This document shows positions 1 to 8,454 of a stretch of DNA of 64,000 nt, piece after piece. The position numbers and the translations under genes were made by a program. Below the pieces are notes generated by a model that was given only the letters and a program-made list of their open reading frames with translations, was not told the origin of the DNA and did no database searches. Origin of the DNA: Solirubrobacteraceae bacterium (GTDB lineage Bacteria; Actinomycetota; Thermoleophilia; Solirubrobacterales; Solirubrobacteraceae); contig JAJCYD010000048.1 of NCBI GenBank assembly GCA_029263125.1, forward strand, positions 62,001-126,000. Direction: 5' to 3'. How positions within the stretch are numbered: the stretch's first letter is position 1; each line of letters starts with the position of its first letter.

Positions 1-972
1 ACCGTCGACCCCGAACGCGAGGAACGCCCCGATCATCCCGCCGTCCACGCCGCCGATCCCGCCGGGCAGCGGCAGCAGGTTGCCGAGGAAGCCGACGAAG
101 TAGGCCATGATGATGACCGGCCAGGTCGGCGGGTCGCCGAAGGCGTGAAAGCACGCCCACAGAATCGCGATGTTGAAGCCCCAGTAGGCGATCGCGCCGA
201 GCAGCGCCGGATCACGCCTGCGCGCGTGGACGACCGCCTCGCGCATGCCCGCCGAGAACGCGGCCGGCGCGTTGGCCAGACGCTGCCCCAGGCGGGCCAG
301 GCGCCCGCCGCTTCGAGCGACGCCCTCCAGGCGGCGCTGCAGATCCGGCGGCACCCACGACACCGCCAGGGCCAGCACGATCACGGCGAGCCCGAACATC
401 GCGGGGATGACCGTGATCCCGAACGGCGACGGCCCACTGAACACGTTGAAGTACAGGCCGAGTCCGACCACGACGAGCGCCGCCATGTAGACCGCGTAGG
501 TCAGGATCAGGAACGCCAGCGTCTTGTCTGCGACATCGCGGCGCTTCATGCCCGAGCGGCGGAGCGCCCAGGCGGTCAGCGCGATCCCGCCGGCGCCGCC
601 GGCGGCGAACAGCCGGGTCGCGGCCAGTCCCGCCATGGTGATCTGGTAGCTGGCGGCCAGGTCGATGCGCGACCCGTGGCCGATGAAGATCCCGCGGAAC
701 ATCGCGACGTATCCACCGAAGGACAGCACCGTGAACATCAGCGCCCCGGCAAGCCACCAAGGGTCGCCCTGACCGATGTCCTTGCCCTTCTCCTCGAAGT
801 CCGAGAGCTGCGGCGCGATGACGTACAACAAGGCGATCAGCGAGATACCCAGCACGCAGAAGACGAGGACGGTCTTTCGCGTCACGTGGACGCGGGGCAT
901 CGCCTCGTCGTCGTCCTCTTCCTCTTCGGGGTCCGGCGGATCGACCTCGGGCGGCTTGACCATCGTGTCCAT
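1..972 (-). CDS. UPF0104/LPG-synthase-TM family membrane protein (3' end cut by window edge)
   Basis: Integral membrane protein of the family that includes the transmembrane part of lysylphosphatidylglycerol synthase and the AglD/YbhN flippase-like proteins. About 324 residues are visible. A charged Glu/Asp-rich N-terminus (residues 10-20) is followed by several hydrophobic segments and the family-typical FLGNLLPLPGGIGGVDGG near the window edge. In-frame ATGs lie at 972 and 963; I chose 972. A TATACT -10-like hexamer is at 999-1004 on the minus strand. A paralogue of the same family lies at 31585-32574. Transport of a lipid-linked molecule is inferred from the family only. The gene continues beyond base 1. 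Confidence 0.8.
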   Translation of the reverse strand, partial: MDTMVKPPEVDPPDPEEEEDDDEAMPRVHVTRKTVLVFCVLGISLIALLYVIAPQLSDFEEKGKDIGQGDPWWLAGALMFTVLSFGGYVAMFRGIFIGHGSRIDLAASYQITMAGLAATRLFAAGGAGGIALTAWALRRSGMKRRDVADKTLAFLILTYAVYMAALVVVGLGLYFNVFSGPSPFGITVIPAMFGLAVIVLALAVSWVPPDLQRRLEGVARSGGRLARLGQRLANAPAAFSAGMREAVVHARRRDPALLGAIAYWGFNIAILWACFHAFGDPPTWPVIIMAYFVGFLGNLLPLPGGIGGVDGGMIGAFLAFGVDG

Positions 973-1045
973 GACTCTGGGTCGTGCGGGTGCTGCGAGT
1001 ATAGGTCCGGCCCTGGACCCTGTCCGAGCGCGCGCCCGCAGTTTC

Positions 1046-1780
1046 TCAGTGCCGCGCCAGGCTCGTCGCCGCGGCCTCGCCGACCAGCGCCGCGATCAGG
1101 CGGGCCCGCTCGTCGGCCTCGGTGTGCCACTGGATCCCCAGCGCGAAGCGGTTGCGCGGATCCTCAAGCGCCTCGGGAAAGTCGTCCATCTCGGCCCACC
1201 CGGTCACGAGCAGCCCGTCGCCGATGCGGTCGACTCCCTGGTGATGGTGGGACTTCGTCGGATGACGCTCCTCGCCGGCCGCGCGCGCCGCCAGCGAGCC
1301 GGGCTCCAAGCGCACGTCGTGGTCGGCGCCGTCGAACGTGCCGACGACGCGCCGGTGGTCCTCGTGGCCGAGCAGCTCGGGCAGATGCTGGTGCAACGTG
1401 CCGCCGCGGGCGACGTTGATGATCTGCATCCCACGGCAGATGCCCAGCAGCGGCACATCGCGCTCCAGCGCGCGACGCACGAGCGCGAGCTCGAACGCGT
1501 CGCGCTCGGGCACGATGTCGACGGTCTCGGGGTGGGGCACGGCGCCATAGGTGGACGGATCGAGGTCCGCGCCGCCCGCAAGGATGAGCCCGTCGAGTCG
1601 GTCCAGCAGCTCGTCGGGATGCTCGACGACCGCGGGATCGGGCGCCAGCAGCAGCGCCAACGCCCCGGCCCGGTGAACGGCGTCGACGTAGCTGCGTGCG
1701 AGCACGAACGCCGGGACGTCCCAGACGCTGAAGCGCGCCTGCTCCAGCGGAGTGCAGATGCCGATCGCCGGGCGCGCCAT
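1046..1780 (-). CDS. Class I glutamine amidotransferase-like hydrolase (peptidase C26, PuuD-like)
   Basis: A 244-aa protein of the gamma-glutamyl-gamma-aminobutyrate hydrolase family, which cleaves gamma-glutamyl amide bonds in the cytoplasm. The nucleophile elbow GICRGMQ carries the catalytic Cys. The C-terminal His/Glu pair appears as QWHTE, where the family usually has QWHPE. GGADLDPSTYG near residue 70 is typical of PuuD-like members. The gene stands alone, divergent from the crotonase gene. TAGTGT lies 7 nt upstream of the ATG, suggesting a leaderless mRNA. The true substrate cannot be told from the sequence; no putrescine-pathway genes are adjacent. Confidence 0.85.
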   Translation of the reverse strand: MARPAIGICTPLEQARFSVWDVPAFVLARSYVDAVHRAGALALLLAPDPAVVEHPDELLDRLDGLILAGGADLDPSTYGAVPHPETVDIVPERDAFELALVRRALERDVPLLGICRGMQIINVARGGTLHQHLPELLGHEDHRRVVGTFDGADHDVRLEPGSLAARAAGEERHPTKSHHHQGVDRIGDGLLVTGWAEMDDFPEALEDPRNRFALGIQWHTEADERARLIAALVGEAAATSLARH

Positions 1781-1845
1781 CGGATGGACACTAGCCGCGC
1801 CGCGTTCCGCGCCATCGCGTGCACGGGGCCGATAGCGTCACGGCC

Positions 1846-2640
1846 GTGTTCGAGGCCATCGAGGTGCAGCGCCGCGGTGCGGCGACGATCATCCGCCTGA
1901 ACCGGCCCGACGCGCTGAACGCCTGGGACACCACCCTGGCGACCGAGCTCCTGGCGGCCGTGCGAGCCGTCGCCGACGACGACGCCGTACGCGCAGTGTG
2001 CGTCACGGGATCGGGCCGGGCGTTCTCCTCGGGTGCCGACCTGCGCGAGCTGACCGGGCGTCCGCGCACCGCCGACGGCCAGCTCGACGCCTACACGACG
2101 CTGACCACGCTCTACCACCCGATTCTCACGGGCCTGCGGACGATGGCCAAGCCCGTCCTCGCGGCCATCAACGGACCAGCCGCGGGGATCGGCTGCTCAT
2201 TGGCGCTGGCCTGCGACCTGCTGGTCGCAGCGCGATCCTCCTATCTGCTGCTCGCCTCCGCGAACATCGGCCTGGTTCCCGACGGTGGCGCCACCGCGCT
2301 CATCGCCGCCCGTTCGGGAGGCGGGCGCGCCATGACGATGGCGCTGCGCGGCCAGCGGGTCGGCGCACCGGAGGCGCTGCGCTGCGGCCTCGTCGACGAG
2401 GTCCTCGACGACGACGCGTTCGAGGACGGCGTGGATGCGCTCCTGGACGGCCTCGCGGCCGGGCCGACGGCGTCCTATGCGGGGTCCAAGCGCCAGCTCA
2501 ACGCGTGGCTGTTGGCAGGCCTCGACGATCAACTCGAGCTCGAGGCGCGCATCCAGCAGGAGATGGTGGCGTCCGAGGACTTCGCCGAAGGCGTCGCCTC
2601 GTTCCTCGAGAAACGCAACCCCGAGTTCCGGGGCCGATGA
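1846..2640 (+). CDS. Enoyl-CoA hydratase/isomerase family protein (PaaG-like crotonase)
   Basis: Crotonase-fold protein of 264 aa that probably hydrates or isomerises an acyl-CoA. The oxyanion-hole segments RAFSSGADLREL and INGPAAGIG are present. The usual first catalytic Glu is not evident. GLVPDGG matches PaaG-type isomerases, which use Asp at this point. I prefer the GTG at 1846 over the in-frame GTG at 1819, because TAGCGT ends 7 nt upstream of it and the protein then begins directly at the first beta-strand. The next gene, coxB, follows closely but is functionally unrelated. Substrate unknown. Confidence 0.85.
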   Translation: MFEAIEVQRRGAATIIRLNRPDALNAWDTTLATELLAAVRAVADDDAVRAVCVTGSGRAFSSGADLRELTGRPRTADGQLDAYTTLTTLYHPILTGLRTMAKPVLAAINGPAAGIGCSLALACDLLVAARSSYLLLASANIGLVPDGGATALIAARSGGGRAMTMALRGQRVGAPEALRCGLVDEVLDDDAFEDGVDALLDGLAAGPTASYAGSKRQLNAWLLAGLDDQLELEARIQQEMVASEDFAEGVASFLEKRNPEFRGR

Positions 2641-2675
2641 CGCCCGAGGAGGGGCAGGGAGCAGATGACCGCCGC

Positions 2676-3608
2676 ATGAATAGAATGCCCGCCGCCTTGG
2701 CTTGCGCTCACGCCCGCACCCGTCGTCGCGTCTTCACGCTCGCCTTTGCCGCGGCGCTGCTGGGGGGGCTCGCGCTTGCCACCGGCGCATCTGCGGACCT
2801 GCTCACGCCGGAGTCCGGCGGATCGTCGAACGCCGACGACATCGACACGCTCTACAAGATCGTCCTGGCCGTCGCCACGGTGATCTTCATCGGCGTCGAG
2901 GGCGTGCTCGTCTACTCGCTCGTGAAGTTCCGCGCCAAGAAGCACGCCGTCGCCGCGCAGATCCGCGGCAACACGCGCCTGGAGATCGGCTGGACGCTCG
3001 GCGCCACGGTGGTGCTCGTCGTCCTCGCCGTCGTGACCTTCGCGATGCTCGGCGGCATCCGCACGCCGCCCAACTCCGACAAGGACGGCTTCGCCACGCC
3101 GGTCGTCGACAACATCCGCGGCGCCTCCGCGTTCCAGCCGCGCCCGCCCAACGGCCGCTCGCTGAACATCAAGGTCAACGGCCAGCGCTACTCATGGCGC
3201 TACACCTATCCCGCCAAGGCGAACGTGCCCGAGCAACAGAAGGTCGCCGCGTACGTCGAGATGGTGGTGCCCACCAAGACGACCGTGACGCTTGACATCG
3301 ACGCCCAGGACGTCGCGCACTCATGGTGGATCCCCGCGCTGGGCGGCAAGTTCGACGCGGTCCCCGGCCACACGAACTTCACGTGGTTCAAGATCGACAA
3401 GCCGGGCGTCTACCGCGGCCAGTGCGCCGAGTTGTGCGGGCGCAACCACGCCGACATGGTCGCCCAGGTGCGCGCCGTCGAGCCGGCCGAGTTCAAGACC
3501 TGGCTGGAGGCCAAGAAGCGCGAGATCGACGAGAACAACGCCGGCGCCCTCAAGCGCAGAGAGGCGGACGCCAAGGCCGCCGCGACACCCGCCAAAGAGG
3601 CTCCCTAG
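2676..3608 (+). CDS. coxB: Cytochrome c oxidase subunit II (cluster 1)
   Basis: Carries the CuA centre that takes electrons from cytochrome c and passes them to subunit I. About 310 aa: Sec-type signal peptide to about residue 40 (cleavage near ATGASA), transmembrane helices at about 60-82 and 104-126, then the cupredoxin domain. CuA ligands are His215 and Cys250-x-Glu252-x-Cys254-x3-His258-x2-Met261. A Lys/Ala-rich tail ends the protein; no haem c motif is present. The start is uncertain: ATG 2676 is reported, but TAGAAT at 2681-2686 lies 10 nt before an in-frame TTG at 2697 that would still leave a full signal peptide. First gene of a coxB-ctaD-ctaB operon. Confidence 0.93.
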   Translation: MNRMPAALACAHARTRRRVFTLAFAAALLGGLALATGASADLLTPESGGSSNADDIDTLYKIVLAVATVIFIGVEGVLVYSLVKFRAKKHAVAAQIRGNTRLEIGWTLGATVVLVVLAVVTFAMLGGIRTPPNSDKDGFATPVVDNIRGASAFQPRPPNGRSLNIKVNGQRYSWRYTYPAKANVPEQQKVAAYVEMVVPTKTTVTLDIDAQDVAHSWWIPALGGKFDAVPGHTNFTWFKIDKPGVYRGQCAELCGRNHADMVAQVRAVEPAEFKTWLEAKKREIDENNAGALKRREADAKAAATPAKEAP

Positions 3609-3620
3609 GAGATCGTGCTC

Positions 3621-5321
3621 ATGGCAGCCGTCGACACACCCGTTCGCATCCCGGAGATCACCGCGCACGATGTGGCGCCCGAGGCCACGGGATGGGTCTC
3701 GTGGGTCACGACGACCGATCACAAGCGGATCGGGATCATGTACCTCGTCACGACGTTCGTCTTCTTCCTGCTGGGAGGCGTCGAGGCGCTGCTGATGCGG
3801 ATTCAGCTCGGTGCGCCGGACAACACGTTCCTGACGCCGTCGACGTACAACGCGCTGTTCACGCTGCACGGCACGACGATGGTCTTCCTGTTCGTCGTCC
3901 CGATCATGGCCGGCTTCGCCAACTACTTCCTGCCGCTGATGATCGGCGCCCGCGACATGGCGTTTCCGAAGCTCAACGCGCTGTCCTACTGGCTGCTGCT
4001 CGCGGGCGGCATCGTCTTCTACGGCTCGCTGTTCTTCTCGCCGCCCGAGGCCGGGTGGACCTCCTACGCGCCGCTGAGCAGCAGCGCCTTCTCGCCGACC
4101 AGCGGCATCGACGCATGGATCTTCCTGATCCACCTGACGGGCATCTCGTCGCTGCTGGGAGCGATCAACTTCTACGCGACGATCGCCAACATGCGAGCGC
4201 CCGGCATGGGCTGGGGACGGCTGCCGCTGTTCGTCTGGTCGATCCTCGTCTACGCCATCCTGCTGATCCTCGCGCTGCCGGTGATCGCCGGCGCGGTGAC
4301 GCTGCTGCTCACCGATCGCCACTTCGGAACGGGCTTCTTCGACCAGAGCCAGGGCGGCGACCCGCTGCTGTGGCAGCACCTCTTCTGGTTCTTCGGTCAC
4401 CCCGAGGTCTACATCATGATCCTGCCGGGCTTCGGGATCATCTCCGAGGTCCTGCCCGTGTTCGCGCGCAAGCCGATCTTCGGCTACAAGGCGATCGCGG
4501 CGTCCACCGTCACGATCGCGTTCCTGGCGATGCTCGTCTGGGCGCACCACATGTTCGCGACGCCGAGCGCGACGATCGTGCTGGTCTTCTTCATGATCAG
4601 CTCCTTCTTGATCGCGATACCCACCGGCGTGAAGATCTTCAACTGGGTCGCGACGCTGTGGCGCGGGACGATCGAGTTCAAGACGCCGCTGATCTTCTCG
4701 GTCGGCTTCATCTCGGTGTTCCTCATCGGCGGCATCACCGGCGTCTTTCTCGCCGTCTTCCCCGTCGACTGGCAGCTGACCGACACGTACTTCGTCGTGG
4801 CCCACCTGCACTACGTGCTCGTCGGCGGCTCGGTCTTCGCGATCTTCGCCGGGATCTACTACTGGTTCCCGAAGATGACCGGCCGGATGCTCGGCGAGAG
4901 CATGGGCAAGTGGTCCTTCGGGTTCATGTACATCGGCTTCAACGTGACGTTCCTCATCCAGCACGCCATCGGCCTGGACGGCATGCCGCGGCGCGTCTAT
5001 GAGTACCCCGACGTCGGCAACCTCGCGATCTACAACCTGATCTCGACGGTCGGCTCGTTCATCCTGGCGATCGGCATCGGCCTGACGGTCGTCAACGTCG
5101 TGCGTTCGCTGAAGGTCGGCGTGAAGGCCGGCCCTGACCCGTGGAAGGCCAACACGCTGGAGTGGTTCACGCCATCGCCGCCTCCGGTCAACAACTTCGA
5201 CATCATCCCGCGCGTGCGCTCCGTCGAGCCGATGAAGGACGTCCGCCGCCAGGTCGCGCGCCAGACCGGCGTCGCGGTCGAGCTCGGCGCGGACCCGGCG
5301 ATGTCCGAGCCCCGGGCCTAG
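3621..5321 (+). CDS. ctaD: Cytochrome c oxidase subunit I, A1-type (cluster 1)
   Basis: Catalytic haem-copper subunit (566 aa) that reduces O2 to water and pumps protons at the inner membrane. Twelve-helix subunit I fold. The CuB region reads GHPEVY with His260 and Glu262, the gated glutamate of the D-channel that defines A1-type oxidases. AHHMF supplies the further CuB histidines, and PTGVKIF contains the K-channel lysine. HLHYVLVGG holds the haem ligands. I chose ATG 3621 over GTG 3615 because the Shine-Dalgarno AGGAG (3607-3611) is 9 nt from 3621 but only 3 nt from 3615. No subunit III gene lies in this cluster. Confidence 0.95.
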   Translation: MAAVDTPVRIPEITAHDVAPEATGWVSWVTTTDHKRIGIMYLVTTFVFFLLGGVEALLMRIQLGAPDNTFLTPSTYNALFTLHGTTMVFLFVVPIMAGFANYFLPLMIGARDMAFPKLNALSYWLLLAGGIVFYGSLFFSPPEAGWTSYAPLSSSAFSPTSGIDAWIFLIHLTGISSLLGAINFYATIANMRAPGMGWGRLPLFVWSILVYAILLILALPVIAGAVTLLLTDRHFGTGFFDQSQGGDPLLWQHLFWFFGHPEVYIMILPGFGIISEVLPVFARKPIFGYKAIAASTVTIAFLAMLVWAHHMFATPSATIVLVFFMISSFLIAIPTGVKIFNWVATLWRGTIEFKTPLIFSVGFISVFLIGGITGVFLAVFPVDWQLTDTYFVVAHLHYVLVGGSVFAIFAGIYYWFPKMTGRMLGESMGKWSFGFMYIGFNVTFLIQHAIGLDGMPRRVYEYPDVGNLAIYNLISTVGSFILAIGIGLTVVNVVRSLKVGVKAGPDPWKANTLEWFTPSPPPVNNFDIIPRVRSVEPMKDVRRQVARQTGVAVELGADPAMSEPRA

Positions 5322-5346
5322 CCGCGGCCGCGAGATCGACCGCCTG

Positions 5347-6258
5347 ATGGAAGCTTCACGCGTCTCCACGCCCGTTGCCCTGCCCCCGGCGGCAACCGGC
5401 GGCGTGCGCCAGGTCGTCGGTGACTACGTCGAGCTGACCAAGCCCAAGGTGCAGTCGCTGCTGCTGCTGACGACCGTCTGCTCGATGGAGATCGCGGGCG
5501 ATCCGTCGCTCGGCCTGATCGCCGTGACCGTCCTCGGCGGCTACCTGTCGGCCGGCGGCGCAGGCGCGGTCAACCACTACTTCGATCGCGACATCGACGC
5601 GCAGATGCCGCGTACGGCCAACCGTCCCGTGCCCAGCGGTCGCGTCGCGCCGCGCGCGGCGCTGATCTACGGGATCGTGCTCGCGCTGGCGTCGTTGGTG
5701 CTGCTGAGCACCGCCGTCAACGTCCTTGCCGCCTCCCTGGCATTCGCGGGCTTCCTCGGATACGTCTTCGTCTACACGATGTGGCTCAAGCGGCGCACGC
5801 CGCAGAACATCGTGATCGGCGGCGCCGCCGGCGCGTTCCCCCCGCTGGTCGGATGGGCGGCCGTCACGGGCAGCGTGAGCGGCATGTCGCTGTACCTCTT
5901 CGCGATCGTCTTCTTCTGGACGCCACCGCACTTCTGGGCGCTGTCGCTGCTGATGAAGGACGAGTACGCACGCGTCGGCGTTCCGATGCTGCCGGTCGTG
6001 CGGGGCGAGCACGAGACGCGCAAGCAGATCCTGCTCTACACGTTTCTGCTCTACGCGGTGACGCAACTGCCGTTCTGCGCCGGCGGATTGGGCGTCACCT
6101 ACCTCGTCTCGTCGCTGATCCTCGGCGGCCTGTTCATCGCCGGATCGGTCGTGCTCTACCGGCGCGCCGATCGCCGCAGCGCACTGCGCCTCTACCTCTT
6201 CTCGCTCGCATATCTCGCGCTGCTGTTCGGCGCGATGGTCCTCGACGCCAAGCTCTAG
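5347..6258 (+). CDS. ctaB: Protoheme IX farnesyltransferase (haem O synthase)
   Basis: Membrane prenyltransferase of 303 aa that adds a farnesyl group to haem b to make haem O, the precursor of haem A needed by the adjacent oxidases. The prenyl-diphosphate/Mg-binding motif appears as NHYFDRDID near residues 78-86, and the second Asp-rich loop lies around WALSLLMKDEYARVGVPM. Several hydrophobic helices follow. The gene sits 25 nt downstream of ctaD in the same direction, so it is probably in the same transcript. No ctaA (haem A synthase) gene is present in the window. Confidence 0.93.
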   Translation: MEASRVSTPVALPPAATGGVRQVVGDYVELTKPKVQSLLLLTTVCSMEIAGDPSLGLIAVTVLGGYLSAGGAGAVNHYFDRDIDAQMPRTANRPVPSGRVAPRAALIYGIVLALASLVLLSTAVNVLAASLAFAGFLGYVFVYTMWLKRRTPQNIVIGGAAGAFPPLVGWAAVTGSVSGMSLYLFAIVFFWTPPHFWALSLLMKDEYARVGVPMLPVVRGEHETRKQILLYTFLLYAVTQLPFCAGGLGVTYLVSSLILGGLFIAGSVVLYRRADRRSALRLYLFSLAYLALLFGAMVLDAKL

Positions 6259-6279
6259 CGACGGCTAGACTCCCGCGCC

Positions 6280-6390
6280 ATGGATCAGAAGCTCGCCCGC
6301 AAGAACATCCGCTCCGGCCTGATCGCCGGCGTCGTCTGCTTCTTCATGTTCGGCATGACGTTCGTCGCCGCATCGATCTACGTCTCGTGA
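6280..6390 (+). CDS. Small membrane protein, cytochrome oxidase small-assembly-protein-like (36 aa)
   Basis: A 36-aa peptide: a basic N-terminus (QKLARKNIRS) and one hydrophobic helix (about residues 13-33). The layout resembles the very short cytochrome oxidase assembly peptides encoded next to ctaD in other bacteria; the assignment rests on size, topology and position. TAGACT at 6266-6271 ends 8 nt upstream of the ATG, so the gene may have its own leaderless promoter. Its TGA overlaps the GTG of the next gene. Confidence 0.6.
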   Translation: MDQKLARKNIRSGLIAGVVCFFMFGMTFVAASIYVS

Positions 6391-6620
6391 GCCCGCTCGA
6401 CCCGCCCGTCCCGCCCGCCGGCGAGGAGATCCACCTTCCCGGCCCGAGCATCCAGCCGTTGCTCTTGGCGGTCGGCATCACGCTCGCGCTGCTGGGCGTG
6501 ACGCTCGGCCGGTTCATCCTGGTCAGCGGTCTCGTGCTGACCGTGTGGGTCACGATTCGCTGGATCGCCGACACGCGCCGCGACGTTCGCGCGCTGCCGT
6601 CAGATCTCAGCGAGCACTGA
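6387..6620 (+). CDS. Small two-helix membrane protein, oxidase subunit IV-like (77 aa)
   Basis: A 77-aa protein with a Pro-rich N-terminus, then GPSIQPLLLAVG opening the first helix and a second helix at about residues 40-60, ending in a charged tail. The 'PS-x2-P' entry into a hydrophobic helix resembles small subunit IV/CtaF-like accessory subunits of actinobacterial oxidases. The GTG start overlaps the preceding TGA (GTGA), which implies translational coupling with the 36-aa peptide. Its role as an accessory oxidase subunit is inferred from position. Confidence 0.6.
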   Translation: MSPLDPPVPPAGEEIHLPGPSIQPLLLAVGITLALLGVTLGRFILVSGLVLTVWVTIRWIADTRRDVRALPSDLSEH

Positions 6621-6760
6621 GCCCGCTGCGCGTTGGCGTAGCACCCTCAGGGCTGTGACCTGCCACGATTTCGTCCCAGGGATGATGCCGATGCGCCAGA
6701 TTCCGCTCTCGATGCCCCATGACGTCATCCTTGGATGGCAAGAGCTCCGTATGTAGACAT

Positions 6761-7147
6761 ATGGAAATGTCCGTTCAACGTCCCGCCACGATCCGTCACC
6801 GCACGAGTCTCTTTCGTGACGCGGTCGCCATCGTCGAGGCCGAGTTCGGCTCCGACCTGTCGCTTGACGACATCGCTCGTCGTGTTGCCTCGTCGCGACG
6901 CCAGCTACAGCGCTCCTACGCCGAGATCGGTCACACGACCTTTCGCGAGCATCTGACCGGCGTGCGCATGGACCGCGCGGCCGAGCTGCTCGCCGCGCGC
7001 GGCATGACCGTGCGCGAGGTCGCTCATCGCGTCGGCTACCGCCAACCCGCCCAGTTCGCCAAGGCGTTTCGCCGTCATCACGGGCTCGCGCCGTCGGCGT
7101 TTCGCGACACCCGGAGGTTTCGAGCCGACGTCCGACTAGCTGCCTGA
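6761..7147 (+). CDS. AraC-type helix-turn-helix transcriptional regulator (DNA-binding domain only)
   Basis: Consists almost entirely of an AraC C-terminal double helix-turn-helix. First HTH: LSLDDIARRVASSRRQLQRSY. Second HTH: TVREVAHRVGYRQPAQFAKAF, followed by the typical HHGLAPSAFR. At 128 aa (ATG 6761) there is no room for a sensor domain; an upstream in-frame ATG at 6719 would add 14 residues. TATGT-AG-ACATA (6750-6761) forms a short inverted repeat at the start. It lies between the two oxidase clusters and reads in the same direction, so oxidase regulation is possible but unproven. Confidence 0.75.
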   Translation: MEMSVQRPATIRHRTSLFRDAVAIVEAEFGSDLSLDDIARRVASSRRQLQRSYAEIGHTTFREHLTGVRMDRAAELLAARGMTVREVAHRVGYRQPAQFAKAFRRHHGLAPSAFRDTRRFRADVRLAA

Positions 7148-7306
7148 CAAATCCCCTGCACACAGGGCCTTCGGCGGTCCTGAGAATCGCGATCGCGAAA
7201 CCCGCTGCGCGCCGGTCGCTGCCATGCGCACCCGCGGCTTTGCGACACCCGTCACGAGCTTCGCTCCGCGCCCAAGCGGCACCGCGCCCAGCACGACGCC
7301 ACCAGA

Positions 7307-7336
7307 TTGCCGTTCGTCGCGCGCACCGCATAGGAT
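7307..7336 (+). promoter_or_regulatory. Putative promoter of oxidase cluster 2 (leaderless)
   Basis: TTGCCG (7307-7312), an 18-nt spacer and TAGGAT (7331-7336) resemble -35 and -10 elements. The ATG of coxB2 begins 9 nt after the -10 hexamer, so transcription would start at or next to the A of the start codon. No Shine-Dalgarno sequence is visible. Confidence 0.5.
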
Positions 7337-7345
7337 CCCGCCCCC

Positions 7346-8431
7346 ATGAGCGAGGAGACCCGGCGCCTGGAGCGCACACCAATACTGCCGCTGGTCGTCA
7401 TCGGGGTCCTTGCCTCCGCCATCGGCATCGCGATTGGACTCGTCATCGACTGGTTCCCGACGGATGCGTCGATCCAGGCCAAGCCGATCGACAACCTCTA
7501 CGACCTGATGATCATCCTGTCGGTGCCGGTCTTCGTCGTCGTCACGATCATCGTGCTGTTCAGCGCCTGGAAGTTCCGCATGCGGCCAGGCGAGGAGCAG
7601 CTCGACGGGCCGCCGATCCACGGAAACACGAAGCTCGAGGTCGTCTGGACCGCGATCCCGGCTCTCGTCCTCGTCGTGCTGTGCAGCTACACCTACGTCG
7701 TGCTGACGGACATCGAGGAGGCGCAGGCCAACGAGATGCGCATCAACGTCACCGGCCAGCAGTTCGCGTGGAGCTATGAGTACCCGCAGGCCGGCGGCAA
7801 GCCGGTCAGGTCGACGACGCTCTATCTGCCCAAGGATCGCCCCGTGCGCTTCTACGTCAAGGCGCTCGACGTGCTCCACGACTTCTGGGTGCCCGCCTTT
7901 CGGATGAAGGTCGACGCCGTTCCGGGCATCACGACCCGCTACCGCGTCACGCCGACGCGACTGGGCACCTACCCGGTCGTCTGCGCCGAGCTGTGCGGCC
8001 TCGGCCACGCCGTCATGCGCTCGACCGCGAAGGTCGTCACACCCGCGGACTTCGATTCATGGCTGGCCGAGCAACAGGCTCCTGCGGGCGGCGCCGACAC
8101 GGGCGCCGGCGCGAGCGATGGCGACAAGGGGACCAAGGCGCCGGAGATCGACGCCAAGACCATCTTTGCCGAGGGCAACGGGACCTCGATTGCGTGCGGC
8201 GCCTGCCACACGCTGGCCGACGCCGGCACGAGCTCTCAAACGGGCCCCGAGCTCGACAAGGTCCTGAAGGGCAAGGACGCGGACTTCATCAAGACCTCGA
8301 TCACAGACCCCGAGGCGGAGATCGCCGAGGGGTTCCAGGGCGGCATCATGCCCAAGAACTACGCCGATACGCTTTCGCCCGAGGAACTCGATGCGCTCGT
8401 GAAATACCTCGGCGAGGTGGCTGCGAAGTGA
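7346..8431 (+). CDS. Cytochrome c oxidase subunit II fused to cytochrome c (caa3-type, cluster 2)
   Basis: A 361-aa subunit II with its own electron donor domain. Three hydrophobic segments (about 12-35, 51-76, 99-120) precede a CuA cupredoxin domain with His178 and Cys213-x-Glu215-x-Cys217-x3-His221-x2-Met224. A Gly/Ala/Asp-rich linker (about 245-265) joins it to a class I cytochrome c domain with CGACH (284-288) and probable axial Met335 in GGIMPKNY. The fused haem c identifies a caa3-type oxidase. It starts the second oxidase operon; the next gene begins 23 nt after the stop codon. Confidence 0.94.
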   Translation: MSEETRRLERTPILPLVVIGVLASAIGIAIGLVIDWFPTDASIQAKPIDNLYDLMIILSVPVFVVVTIIVLFSAWKFRMRPGEEQLDGPPIHGNTKLEVVWTAIPALVLVVLCSYTYVVLTDIEEAQANEMRINVTGQQFAWSYEYPQAGGKPVRSTTLYLPKDRPVRFYVKALDVLHDFWVPAFRMKVDAVPGITTRYRVTPTRLGTYPVVCAELCGLGHAVMRSTAKVVTPADFDSWLAEQQAPAGGADTGAGASDGDKGTKAPEIDAKTIFAEGNGTSIACGACHTLADAGTSSQTGPELDKVLKGKDADFIKTSITDPEAEIAEGFQGGIMPKNYADTLSPEELDALVKYLGEVAAK

Positions 8432-8454
8432 GCACGACAGTGAGGAGTCGCTAG

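Noticed and set aside
3321-5369. 682-codon antisense reading frame opposite coxB/ctaD
   Set aside because: High-G+C shadow of a well-conserved gene; its sequence is Arg/Asp/His-rich and low in hydrophobic residues, with no domain.
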